Assembly: GCA_030522415.1 (NCBI GenBank)
Contig: CM060121.1
Location: 24,452,142-24,516,141 of the forward strand
Direction of reading: 5' to 3'
Source: Channallabes apus
Lineage: Eukaryota > Chordata > Actinopteri > Siluriformes > Clariidae
DNA: 64,000 nt
Notes under the pieces: model-generated
Told to the model about the DNA's origin: nothing
Database searches by the model: none
What the model saw: only the letters and a program-made list of their open reading frames with translations
Shown: positions 54,105 through 64,000 of the stretch, one piece after another
Layout of the letters: every line of letters starts with the position of its first letter
Position numbering within the stretch: the stretch's first letter is position 1
Position numbers and translations under genes: made by a program

Positions 54105-55084
54105 CACGTGCCTAAAAATGTAGTCCACTACAAATGTATACTTTTTTTTATTCAAGAAGAAACACTAAATCCATGCTCCAAAATGTACCTTATGCAGAAA
54201 AACAACTCGAGTTGTTTTTCTGGACATCTATCTGACCAATAAACAGTATTTTAAACGAGTGTAAACACAATTAAAATTGATGCTATTGAAAACTGTTATT
54301 GTGGAAGTCTAGCAGAGATTTGTTTTTTGTAGACCATAATAATGAATGAATAAATATACAGGTCATTGGTTACGTTCAGATGTTTTACAGGCTCATAATT
54401 AAGAACTTTTTTCACTGGTTGGTGTGTACATGGTTGGAAAGAAAGAAGTGAACACTGCATAAGCATTTAGACAAATTACATTATAGCTAGAATGTTAAAT
54501 AGCACGTGGCTGCTCTACTGTGCAAATGCTAAAAATAAGTTGTTGGTTAACTTTGTTAAAAATTTAAAGTTTCGGCTACTACAGTAATAGCCAGTGCTGT
54601 AGTGGTTAGCAATATGTCTTAAAATAAAAAATAAATCCAGAGAAATAGCTTTTTTTCACAAAAGCAAATGAAACAAAAATGTTAACTGAAAGATTATTAA
54701 CTTACTGAAGCTGTGACTTGTTTATAGAGGCAAGACTTGATGTTAATTAAACAAATGATGAGCAGCATTGTTGATGTCTTGCATTATTTTGCTACCATTG
54801 CTACTCTGTATAATGCAAGCAGTCTAAGCAATTAAACGTAGGTGTACTGCAAGCACACAGAATATAATGTTATAGAGCAGCCAAAAAATCATAAGCTTGT
54901 TATAAACAGCACAAAACAAACAAGTAATAGGTCACAATTCAAAAGGATGTTATATATGTCAGCTCAGTATGAGGTGGTAACAAAACGTTTCAAGATAAGT
55001 TTTGTAACATGCCAACAGATGGCCGCACAAGGCGGCAGGCACAGTCACATTGAACTACAGTGTCAAAAGACATCATCCTGTGTA
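54105..55084. other. Spacer; nothing recognised
   Basis: AT-rich DNA with no long frames that look coding. Confidence 0.55.
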
Positions 55085-55722
55085 CAGTGATCCCTCGCCA
55101 CTTCGCGGTTCACTTATCGCGGATTCGCTATTTCGCGGATTTTCATAATGCATTTTTTTTTTTTTTTTTTTTTTTTTTTTGGTGCATTGTGTTCTGCATT
55201 CTGATTCGCTAAAAACTCACTCCCGCTTCTTGTATCAAAACATGCTACGAATTGTGTTATCATTTTGTCGTCTCGTGCAGTTATGTGTACGTACATAAAA
55301 CAGCTTTATGTGCAACCATGGTGCGAATGGCCACTGAACTTAAGCGAGTAGCTGAGGAATGGGACCCTTTGATGAGCCGTTCATTACAGTTCTCCAACGT
55401 AATCGATGGTGGCATGTCGGTGTACAAGGATCTTTTTGCAAAGAAGAAAAAAGAGCGACAACAGCTGCCTATCACTATGTTCTTCTCCCGAACAAACACA
55501 CCTGCACCGCGGGCTTCAGAAGAAGAGAACACTGCAGAGCGCAGTCAGGATGCAGCGGCCCAGTCTGAAGAGCAGTGAAACGGCCTACACGTGAGTCACT
55601 GTATTTGTATACATGTAATAGTTGCTAATTGTAAAAAAAAAATAAAGTTTTCTATTTCGCGGATTTCACTTATCGCGGGTCATTTTCGGAACGTAACCCC
55701 CGCGATAAACGAGGGATTACTG
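55085..55722 (+). mobile_element. Pogo/Tigger-type deletion derivative (638 bp)
   Basis: The left end CAGTGATCCCTCGCCACTTC and the right end GATAAACGAGGGATTACTG are inverted matches, flanked by TA duplications (55083-55084 and 55723-55724). The subterminal sequences TTATCGCGGATTCGC and ATTTCGCGGATTTC are typical of Tigger-like elements. A run of about 32 T is at 55150-55182. Most of the transposase is gone. Confidence 0.85.
55318..55578 (+). pseudogene. C-terminal end of a pogo/Tigger-type transposase
   Basis: The frame from MVRMATELKRVAEEWDPL to a TGA at 55578 covers SLQFSNVIDGGMSVYKDLFA, a basic stretch (KKKKERQQ) and an acidic tail (EEENTAERSQD). It looks like the tail end of a CENP-B/Tigger transposase with the HTH and DDE domains deleted. 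Its position inside the TIRs supports this over a host gene. I know the family resemblance only in general terms. Confidence 0.55.
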
Positions 55723-55724
55723 TA

Positions 55725-56190
55725 CATCGAAATATGTACAACTGGTGCTATTCTCACCATGTGTTCAAAAATCATCATGGACAGCAAGTTAGAGCAAAGA
55801 GCGAATGTGAAATTCTGCGCAAATTGGATAAATCTGCCACACAGTTACTTGAACATGCCCCATATTCCTACCACGTTCATCTTCAGGCTGCTGACCCAGG
55901 AGTTGAAGGAACATCGAAATTTGCCAAGGGCTCCGTCAGCATGCCAAAGTTGACCCGTCCTTCATGTTGGGGATCATTACCAATGACAAAACTGTGTGAA
56001 CGCGTACGATCCTGAGAGAAGTTGAAGTTGATGCAGGTCTACAGCTCGACCAATGATGCATGCCCGTCATCTTTTTTGGCATTCATGGCATTGTACATCT
56101 AGAATTCATCACCAGGAGCCAGACCGTCAATAGCGAATTCTACTGGCAGATTTTAAAACATCTGAGGGAGGACTAGATCTGTTGAGTGTG
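55725..56190 (+). pseudogene. Mariner transposase fossil
   Basis: From 55777 the frame reads MDSKLEQRANVKFCANW, the start of a mariner transposase seen in many fish copies. After a shift come FAKGSVSMPKL and, near 55960-56120, degenerate matches to the usual GIxTNDKTV...CERVRS stretch and the later GIHGIVHLEFITRSQTVN region. Stops and shifts are frequent. No TIR is identified. Confidence 0.65.
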
Positions 56191-58360
56191 AATCTGAAAA
56201 CTTTGTACTTTGAATCTGAAATACCCCCTTGTATATTAGCTAGTTTGATAGATGACTATTAATTGTACCTTAATAAATGCATTGATTTGAGAAACCTATT
56301 AAGTGTTGATTGATGCAGGGCTCAGTCAGAGTGGAATTTCCAGCTCAAGCTTTTGGGATCCTTTGCACAGGAAAACAGCAATCACCTTGGTCCACTATAC
56401 AATCTGTACTTTCAGAAAGACCTGCTAGTAATTTCTTTATACAAGGATTTGTGGAATTGTTTTGTTTCTAGCCCGTGCACATGGGGTGTAGCTCAATCGT
56501 GATATGATGTGAGCTATGGTGTAAATTCTTAGATCATGTTTAGATTAGATACGCTTAGAAGATCATCGTCTAAAAAAAGTAACGAGTCCCTCTTTAAAAT
56601 GTGGCAAGTAAAAGTACAGGTTTCTAATCAAACAATGTAGCAAGTAGTCTATAGTACTCAAGTAAACTATAAACACCTGTAAACTAGGAAGGTGGTTGTG
56701 CCCCTTTTTTATTTTATGTACAGTATATTATACAGTATAAAGAATATGGTTGGTTAGACTGGCATCTGGGAATTTTTTTTTCTTTAAGCTCTGCTTTGTC
56801 TGCTACAGGGATTTGTTTTACTGTTAAGACATGGTGATTTAGCAGAGCACACAGCTTCGAATGTTCCAGCTGCCTGTAAATTGGGAAAAATCTGCTGCTC
56901 ATTTTCTTTCTTTACATTAGTCATTCTGGTTGTTTATCGTAAAAGGTTAAGGCTGGTCATAGTTTTGTCTTTTAGACATTTGTATGATGGATTGACTTTT
57001 TGCATGTTGTGTAGTTGAATTATCTTTTTGTTGTATAAAATAATAGTTTGAAACAAATGCACTTAAACATTTTTCTTCTTATTATAGGGTTCTTTTTAGA
57101 ATCAGAGTCCAAAAGGTTATGATACCCAAATCTAGCTGGAGATAAAGACTTACTCCTTACTACAGAGGATGGCCACATATGGTCTGCTTAAGGATGCATG
57201 TGCCTGCTGAGTATGGTTCCACTTAAAAAACATTAACACAGATAGTTTTGCTATGACTAGGACTGCGGTCACTTTTAATTGTTTTATGACTGAATTTGAT
57301 GTGGACAATTTTTGATCTAAAGTCTGCAACAGTGAACGGTGGCAACCTCCGTATTTTAAGTGAACTTAAAATAACTGGAAAAACACATGTTAGTACAGTA
57401 TATTTGGTTAAAATGACATAAAATTTTGGTCAAACATAAAATAAAATAAAAGATGTTCTGAGCTTGAAGGGCGACCTAGAGAAGATGAACCATATCAGAT
57501 TTGTTTTCTATTCGTTGACAGCAGTAGAAGTTATGAACCACTGATTGTACTTGACTGATTAAATTATCTGCTGAAGCCTACAACAAGACATGCTTAACAG
57601 GGTGGTGAGGGCACACATGCTGCAGTGATTATTTTGGCTAAACACAACAGAGTCTGGCTTATGTAAATAATTAAATTAATAATTCACCCTGAACGTCTTG
57701 CATATTAATTTAGAATTAATCTTCACTGCCATTTAAGATATATTTTGTCATGAAGTTGGCTTATTTTTATACTGACAGTTAAGAAACTGTATTTTTTCTA
57801 CATTGAAATTTTAAGTCTTAAAACAAACAATAAAAATATATTAGATTTTTCAATAATATAACACTGACCATTACTGGAAAATGGTAAATAAAAAAGCAAG
57901 ATCTTTTTAACTGTATTCATATATTAGAAGATCATGAAGTTCATACAGAATCCTCAAAATAGTAAAGCACTCATCAGGAATGTGGCCAAAATGCAAAAAA
58001 TGTGCATTTATTAAGCAAATTCTTAATGCTTCTATTATGCTGTCACTAATTTCCTATCATGCACATCATTACATGCTTACTATTAAAATCGAACCAAGAT
58101 ACAGTACTACTACAATATGTACAATTAAATCACACCACACACTTACCAGGTACTTATAACATGCTCACTACATTTTTTGACCTCAAGTCTGCAACAGTGA
58201 ACAGCTGGAAACCTCAAGTAAGTGAACTTAAAAGAACTGGACAAAGCTGCCCCCCCCCCCCCCAGTCATTTTTGTACAGTATAATTGGCTAAAATGACAT
58301 AAAATTTTGTTCAAACATAAAATAAAAAAACTTTTCTGAGTACTACAGTTCTTGACCTCA
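56191..58360. other. 2.2-kb spacer; no gene seen
   Basis: AT-rich. Positions 57305-57440 and 58185-58335 share a diverged sequence (AAGTCTGCAACAGTGAACRG, GTACAGTATA, AAAATGACATAAAATTTTG), so a small dispersed repeat is present twice. Confidence 0.6.
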
Positions 58361-58856
58361 TGTCACGGGGTGATGCGGAACGCGGTGGATCCAATCGCGG
58401 GAAGATGACGGCAGACAGAGGGGGCGTGGTCGAGGAGCGGAAGCGGAGTCAGACCCAAAAGTCAGGCAGCGAAGCTTCAGAACAAAAATGTAGGGCGGGA
58501 GGCGTAGTCAAAAGGGAAAGCGGAGATTCGAGAACCGGGAGATCAAAGAGTGAGGCGTGTAATCCAAAAACGTAGAGGAGAAGCCGAAAACCAGAAGAGG
58601 AAGCACAAGGTCAAAACCAGGAGATCAAAGAGCGAGGCAAACAAATCCGAGACGAGAAACCAAAAGCGGAAACGAGAAACAAAGCGAGCTGGCAACGTGA
58701 AATCCAATGAGAAAATAAGCGCGCGAAAATCGAGGCACGAAACACACAATAATCCAGCAGTTAGAGCCACGCACAGCGTGTGCTTAAGTGCTGGATTAAT
58801 CACGTGGAAATGAGAAACCATTGAGCAGAACGGGGGCGTGGGAAATGCGCATGACA
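58361..58856 (-). repeat. 3' LTR of element F (496 bp)
   Basis: In the element's sense it starts TGTCATGCGCATTTCC (58856) and ends CCCCGTGACA (58361), directly after the pol remnant. It is unrelated to the A, C and G LTRs. No partner LTR is in the window. Confidence 0.75.
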
Positions 58857-59545
58857 GGCTAGGGGAAAACATGAGCATGTGAGGAATTTACATGGCGACG
58901 TAGCTGGGATACATGAAACGTGGGGTTGACTCGCCGCATTGTAGAGGGGAGCCAGAGCTTGACGGCGCATGGATTGACAATCTTGGTGATGGTGAAGGGC
59001 CCAATGTATTGGGGAGAGAGTTTACGAGAGGCGGCTTTTAGGTGGATATCTCGGCTGGATAGTATGACTCTCTGCGCCACTCTGTACTTGGGGGCCTGAG
59101 AGCGCCTGCAGTCTGTTTGGTCCTTGTACATCTTGACGACTCACAATAAGGTCTCCCTTGCTTGCAGCCATGTCTTTTTGCAGCGTCCGATGAAGACATG
59201 GGCAGACGGAAAGTTGACCTCCTCTTCCTGAGACGCGAACAGGGGTGGCTGATTCCCTAAGCAGCACTGGAAAGGAGACAGGCCAGTTGATGACAAGACC
59301 TGGTCGAAGTCCAAGGCAATGTGCGACCATGTGCGGTGTTGGATAGGCAGAGGTCTGAGGAGGCCCGGTGATATGCATTACGTAAATCCAGCTTGGTGAA
59401 TATCTTGGCTCCCTGGAGGAGTTCAAAGGTGGTAGCCATTAGTGGGAGAGGGTAGCAGTTCTTGACAGTGATGTCGTTTAGGCCCCTGTAATATATGCAC
59501 GGGTGAAGAGATACGTTTTTTTGCCCACTGTATCGCTGCATTTAA
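58857..59545 (-). pseudogene. pol: Element F pol remnant: RT start fused to integrase end
   Basis: The minus strand begins in RT (59541-59400: [33 protein letters not shown]). It then jumps to the integrase region (about 59345-59150: [17 protein letters not shown]) in another frame, and ends in the integrase C-terminal part (59131-58859: [32 protein letters not shown]). The YLDD core of RT, RNase H and the zinc finger are deleted. It stops right at the LTR and shows no chromodomain. Confidence 0.85.
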
Positions 59546-60229
59546 TAAACATTACCTAACTCACAAAAATAGGGAATGTCTATATGCAAAGGACGAAACA
59601 TTACCGGTGTCAAATTCTGTAAAGATAAGCGCAAGACTCACCTTAGAAGAAGTCGTTGGAAATGTAGTTCCCGGAACCGTCTGTTCTCGAAGCAGTAAAC
59701 AAACTCACACCTTCTGCACCGTACTGGGGGTACTGGCCTCACAATGGGAGGCAGTCTTTTTATTATTTTATATTGCAAACAACTACAACTTAAAGCAAAT
59801 AAAACGAGGTAGATTTATGATGAATAAAAATAGCAAATACTAAGCAAAGGGTTCAATGGAAAATAAAAGAACACAAAGCCTTGTGAACTTAAATTAACAA
59901 TGCATACTAACACTGCCCAATAACCAAAGAACAATTCAGGAGTACAACGGGACTCTTTTATACTCTGGTCTTGTGACTCAATTTCTAATATCCTTATGCT
60001 ACTAACCAATTGGAAGTCTTGACCTTATAAGGTAAATACTGGTGAACAATGCTAAGCTTATACTGCTTCTAACAAGATCTAAAGCATACGACAGAATACA
60101 GTTCCCTTTCAAAGGCTTTCTCTCGATGCTGCGTGAAAACGCTATGGGAATAATTTTGTCCTGTTGCCGGTTGTGAAGCATGTGTGCAAACACGCCAAAT
60201 TTTTTGGCTATATATAACCTCGGTCAGGT
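59546..60229. other. Spacer; repeat-like stretch near 60110-60240, no gene seen
   Basis: The part with TCTCGATGCTGCGTGAAAAC and GTGACGTCATCTG looks like a dispersed fish repeat, but I cannot assign it. Confidence 0.4.
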
Positions 60230-60500
60230 GACGTCATCTGATTAGATGCAGCCGCAGGTTATAAATACTAGTGAGCTAAGGAGGCTGAGGAGGAGCTTCT
60301 TCCCGCAGGCGATAAGGTCTCTCAATCACAATCACACCTCCACACAGGACTAATAACATCTTTTTAAGCTCACAACACTGACTGGACAATCATGGACACA
60401 TTCATACACACTTGCACTAAATATTTATATATCTGGACAATTGCGCATGTCACTTTCACTAGTCACCTTTCATGCATATTTGCACAACCACGGTCACTTT

Positions 60501-60559
<59 letters not shown>

Positions 60560-60790
60560 TCCCCCCCCCATATTTCTATATTTTGCAATATTTTATTATG
60601 CCCTTATTGTACAGTTAATTTTACTAGTTAAATTTATTTCTTTAGTATTTCCTTTTATTGATTATTTATTTTACGTACAAGCTTTTATTTTCTTTTTAAG
60701 GTCAGTGGCGGTCGTGTAAGCATTTCACTGCATATTATACTGTGTATGACTGTGTACAGTATGTGACAAATAAAATTTTAATTTGATTTG
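60230..60790 (+). mobile_element. LINE 3' end with ATTTGATTTGA-type tail
   Basis: It starts in a GC-richer stretch (AGGAGGAGCTTCTTCCCGCA, the last coding part of a fish LINE). It includes a (TA)n run (60505-60558) and ends GCATTTCACTGCATATTATA, GTATGTGACAAATAAAATTT and a poly-ATTTG-like tail. The same tail sits behind the tRNA-like sequence at 4332. Confidence 0.65.
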
Positions 60791-60910
60791 AATTTAATGC
60801 CGTAATTTCTTATTAAGTTCTTATACTGCATCTTGATTCAACCCCACCATGCATTTTTTTTTGTGTCCATTCATTCATCATTAATTTTTTCAGAATGTAG
60901 TGGTAATATG

Positions 60911-61090
60911 TGTCAGGGATGAGCGTGCATGGAGGAAAGACCCAATAGCAGTAGAGAGATGAGTTAGACTGGTTTTATTGAATGCAGCAGATTTAAATGT
61001 ACAGGGACTGGGAAGAGCAGAGAGTGTGTGTGTTTGTGTTCATTTGTGTGTCTGTTCATTTGTGTGTGTGCGTGTGTTTGTTTGTGTGTT

Positions 61091-61121
<31 letters not shown>

Positions 61122-61679
61122 TCATGTGTGTTTGTAAGAGAGACCTGGCAAAGAGCGGGGGAATGCCCTGTGATGCAAGGAGGGGGCAGGCGATGACGTC
61201 GGAGGAATCCTCTGAGAACCCGGAAGTGGAGCGCGCGAGAATATCTTCTGGAATTGTTGCGGCGCAAACTGAGATGGAGGGATTAAGACTTCGGGTTTGC
61301 TTTTGTCGAGGCGTTGGAGGCCGGTGGGTGGGGTGAGCGCTTTACCGCGGTGGCAGAAGTGAGCGCACCCAGCGCGGAAGGCGCAACGGCAGTCGAGGAG
61401 CAATGGGGAGAAATCAGCGCGGCTTAGCCAGGTGAGTGTCAATAACCTGAGATCCAGCTGCGAGAAGAAACAATTGTGCAGAGGTGCAGGTCCAAAGCCA
61501 GTCTCCAGTCGGGGTCATACACATAGATCAGTCTGAAAACATGCGAGATAAACAGTTGCGAAAACATGGGCGATTCCATACAGGTGTGCCGTGATTGAAA
61601 GCGGCTCGTGTCGGGGGGAAAATCCGCAATGGATCTTTAAGCTTGTGAGGAGCTTACTGAGTTTCGCTGGCTCGTGACA
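60911..61679 (-). repeat. 3' LTR of element G (769 bp)
   Basis: In the element's sense it starts TGTCACGAGCCAGCG (61679), preceded by the polypurine tract AGGAGGGGGGATAC, and ends CATCCCTGACA (60911). A (GT)n run (61031-61122) lies inside it. It is unrelated to the other LTRs. Confidence 0.82.
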
Positions 61680-64000
61680 GTATCCCCCCTCCTACGGACG
61701 CCACCTGGCGTTCTGGCTGGTGTGTTGGGATGTCGCCAGTGAAAATAGTCCATGAGGGCCAGGTCCAAAATTAATCTAGAGGGGATCATGCTTCTTTCTT
61801 CTGGGCCGTAACCCCCCCAATCTACGAGGTATTGGAGGCCTCTGCCTCGTCGTCGGGCTTTCAAAAGCTTGCACACAGTGAAGGCTTTGCTTCCATCAAT
61901 AAGTCGGGGAGGAGGAGCCGGACGGGTGGGTAGATTCAGAGGGCATGAGACCAAAGGCTTTATTTGGGAAAGGAGGGGTTTATCTGGCACATGGTGGATG
62001 GCAGAAGAAGTCTGACGGTACAGGGGTTGATGAGTTTAGTGATGGTGAACAGGCCAATGAACCTGGGAGATAGCTTGCGAGAGGTTGTCTTGAGGGGAAT
62101 GTAGTGAGATGATTACATAACTCTTTGGCCCACATGGTATGGTGGTGCCCTGGAGTGGTGCTGGTCGGCTTGAAGCTTGAAGGCCAAAACGGCTCAGCAT
62201 ATCCTAGACCTCACATTCAGCCATGTCTTTCTGCAATGATGAATGAAAGCTTGTGTGGAGGGCACTGAGACCTCCACTTCCTAAGAGGGAAACAGGGGAG
62301 GCTGGTATCCAAGGCAACATTGGAAGGGAGAGAGACCCGTGGTGGATGTGGGCAAGGAGTTGTGAGCATACTCGATCCATGGTAGCATCCTGCTCCAGGA
62401 ATGTGTATCCTTAGAGGTCATGCACCGGATGGCTGACTCGAGGTCCTCATTGGTTATCTCCGCCTGGCCATTTGTCTGAGGGTGGTAACCTGAGGATAAA
62501 CTGGAGGTAGCTCCGATCAACTTGCAGAAGGTGGACCAGAATTGGGGACCCCGGTCTGATGTGATGTCCATTGGGATTCCATGCAGCCGGAAAACGTGCA
62601 TGATTAAGAGTTCACTGGTTTCTTTGGCCGTAGGGAGCTCAGATAAGGGGATGAAATGGGCAGCTTTGAAAAAACGATCCATACTCATGATAATGCAGGT
62701 GTTACCCTCAGAGTCGGGGAGTCGGGTGAGGGATCAGGAGAGGTCTGAGATAACCAGCAGGAGGCTTGTTGCTGGTCTTGCTCCTGGCACAAGTGTTGCA
62801 CGCACTTACGAAGCTGCATATATCTTCCTTTATGGTGGGCCGCCAAAACCACTGCTGGACCACGGCTAGTGTCCATGCCATGCCGGGGTGACTGGCCAGT
62901 CTGGAACTACAGTATGTCCCCATTGCAGCATGTGGGGCCGTTCTGCCTCAGGGACAAAGAGCTTGCCTTGTCGCGCCTCAGGCGGGCCAGGTCCCTGATG
63001 GAGCGCATTCTTGACCTGTGACTCGACATCTAGTAGTGCTGCCCCCACGAGGCATTGAGGTGGTAGGATAGTGGCGTTGGGTACTGGATCATGGGCTGGT
63101 GAGAACTGACGAGAGAGAGCATCTGGTTTGAGGTTCTTGGACCCCGGGCGACAAGACAGGGAGAAATTGAAATTTGAGAAAAACAGGGATCACCTTGCTT
63201 GCCGGGAGTTAAAGCGTTTGGCCGTCCGAAAGTACAGTACTCCAGATTTTTGTGATCCATCCAGACCAGAAAAGGGGTTTTGGTACCCTCAAGCCAATGC
63301 CTCCCTTCCTCTAGGGTGAGTTTGACTGCCAGTAGTTCCCGGTCGCAGATGTCGTAGTTTCTCTCTGCAGATGAGAGTCTGTGGGAGAAGAAGCAGCATG
63401 GGTGCAGTTTATTATCCTTGGGCGACCTTTGTGACAAGACTGCCCCTCCTGAATCTGAGGCGTCTACTTTAACCACAAACCGAACGGAAGAGTCTGGCTG
63501 GAGAAGAATAGGGGCCGAGGTGAAACGCTCCTTTAGGTCAAGGAAGGCCCTAGCAGCTTGTCCTGACCAGACGAACAAGGTCTTAGATGAGGTCAGGGAG
63601 ATGAGTGGGGCGGCCACCAAGCTGTAGTTATGAATGAACTGCCTGTAGAAATTGACGAAAACCAGGAAGCACTGAAGCTCCTTACGTGTTGTCGGGACAG
63701 GCCAGTCTGTGACGGCTTTCAGCTAAACGGGGTCCATCTGAATTTTAGACGGGGCGACGATGAAGCCCAGGAAGGAGACGGTGCTGCTGTGGAACTCGCA
63801 CTTCTCAGTCTCAACAAAGAGCTGATTCTCAAGCAGACTTTAGGCAAGAGGCCAGGCAGAGAGGACTCCATCCAAGAATGGTGTTGTTTCTCCAGTCAAT
63901 GTGTGGGTTGTGGTGAATAAGCCAAGGGCGCCCGAGAACCAGCTGAGACTGAGCACTGTTCATGACAATGAAGGAGTGATGTCCCATCAAGGGCATGGAC
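61637..64000 (-). pseudogene. pol: Element G pol: protease end, RT end, RNase H, integrase, chromodomain, broken
   Basis: Minus strand from the right edge: protease end (LVLGRPWLIHHNPHIDW, about 63850-63960) joined to the end of RT ([15 protein letters not shown], about 63820-63700), so the RT core with YLDD is deleted. RNase H follows (63620-63030: [29 protein letters not shown]), then the HHCC head (62923-62708: CNTCARSK) and integrase core (62688-62281: [20 protein letters not shown]). The spacing between the second Asp and Glu is 31 residues instead of 35, because a short stretch after DRGPQF is missing. The chromodomain ([15 protein letters not shown]; the usual E is G) ends 43 bases inside the LTR. 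Several frameshifts separate the pieces. Confidence 0.9.

Larger units (their letters stand above)
60911..64000 (-). mobile_element. LTR retrotransposon G, Ty3/gypsy chromovirus, 5' part beyond the window
   Basis: 3' LTR and pol pieces on the minus strand. The window ends inside its protease region, so gag and the 5' LTR lie to the right. Confidence 0.9.

Noticed and set aside
55252..55578. Host gene encoding a ~108-residue protein
   Set aside because: It sits wholly inside a pair of inverted ends with TA duplications and looks like the C-terminal end of a transposase.
61028..61336. Cysteine/valine-rich ORF (CVCVCV...)
   Set aside because: It is the translation of a (GT)n microsatellite inside the LTR of element G.
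1..64000. Envelope gene, CRISPR array, rRNA genes or bacterial operons
   Set aside because: None seen. The LTR elements end at the chromodomain without env, and all the evidence is for vertebrate nuclear DNA.

Overview
The window is eukaryotic and almost certainly from a teleost fish. It is a transposon-rich intergenic region with no bacterial-style genes and no host gene I can support. The fish call rests on the repeat types: sushi-like Ty3/gypsy chromoviruses, several Tc1 families, a Rex3-like LINE with a GATG tail, L2-like LINE ends with ATTGA tails, and tRNA-derived SINEs of the fish type. A catfish would fit, but I cannot show it.

Layout. (1) 1-2491: 3' part of chromovirus A (+). (2) 2492-9823: AT-rich DNA with two terminal blocks of an unclassified DNA transposon (TIR core CAGTGGGAGCCAC), a tandem duplication around a tRNA-Ile-like sequence, and a foldback element. 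(3) 9824-14621: chromovirus B (+), same family as A, with several breaks. (4) 14622-19680: mariner-like and Tc1 derivatives, a LINE end and a SINE. (5) 19681-29511: a small mariner-like element split by two LTR elements, C (+, a second family, TSD GGTAC) and D (-, same family as A and B, TSD AAAAC). (6) 32417-35925: a DNA transposon carrying a SINE and a Rex3-like LINE with a 13-bp TSD. (7) 35946-43858: three Tc1 elements (one complete at 37221-38796, one split by an L2 fragment), then a second copy of the DNA-transposon blocks. (8) 43955-47611: decayed chromovirus E (-), same family. (9) 47612-58360: mostly single-copy-looking DNA with SINEs, a mariner-like MITE, a pogo/Tigger-type derivative and a mariner fossil. 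(10) 58361-64000: two more Ty3/gypsy remnants, F and G (-), of other families.

How the parts work together. The A/B/D/E family shows most of its replication logic. A TATA box lies about 30 bp upstream of an 11-12 base stretch in the LTR. That stretch is the exact reverse complement of the bases directly after the 5' LTR, which overlap the gag start codon. This is the self-priming layout known from Tf1/sushi elements. Gag and pol are joined by a G GGA AAC slippery site in the -1 frame, as in sushi elements and PEG10. Pol runs protease, reverse transcriptase, RNase H, integrase, chromodomain, and stops about 45 bases inside the 3' LTR. Every copy has at least one disabling change, so all seen here are probably immobile on their own. 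Nothing here is convincingly a new biological system; the best leads are the self-priming in two LTR families, the SINE carried inside a DNA transposon, and the unclassified TIR element with a promoter-like segment.
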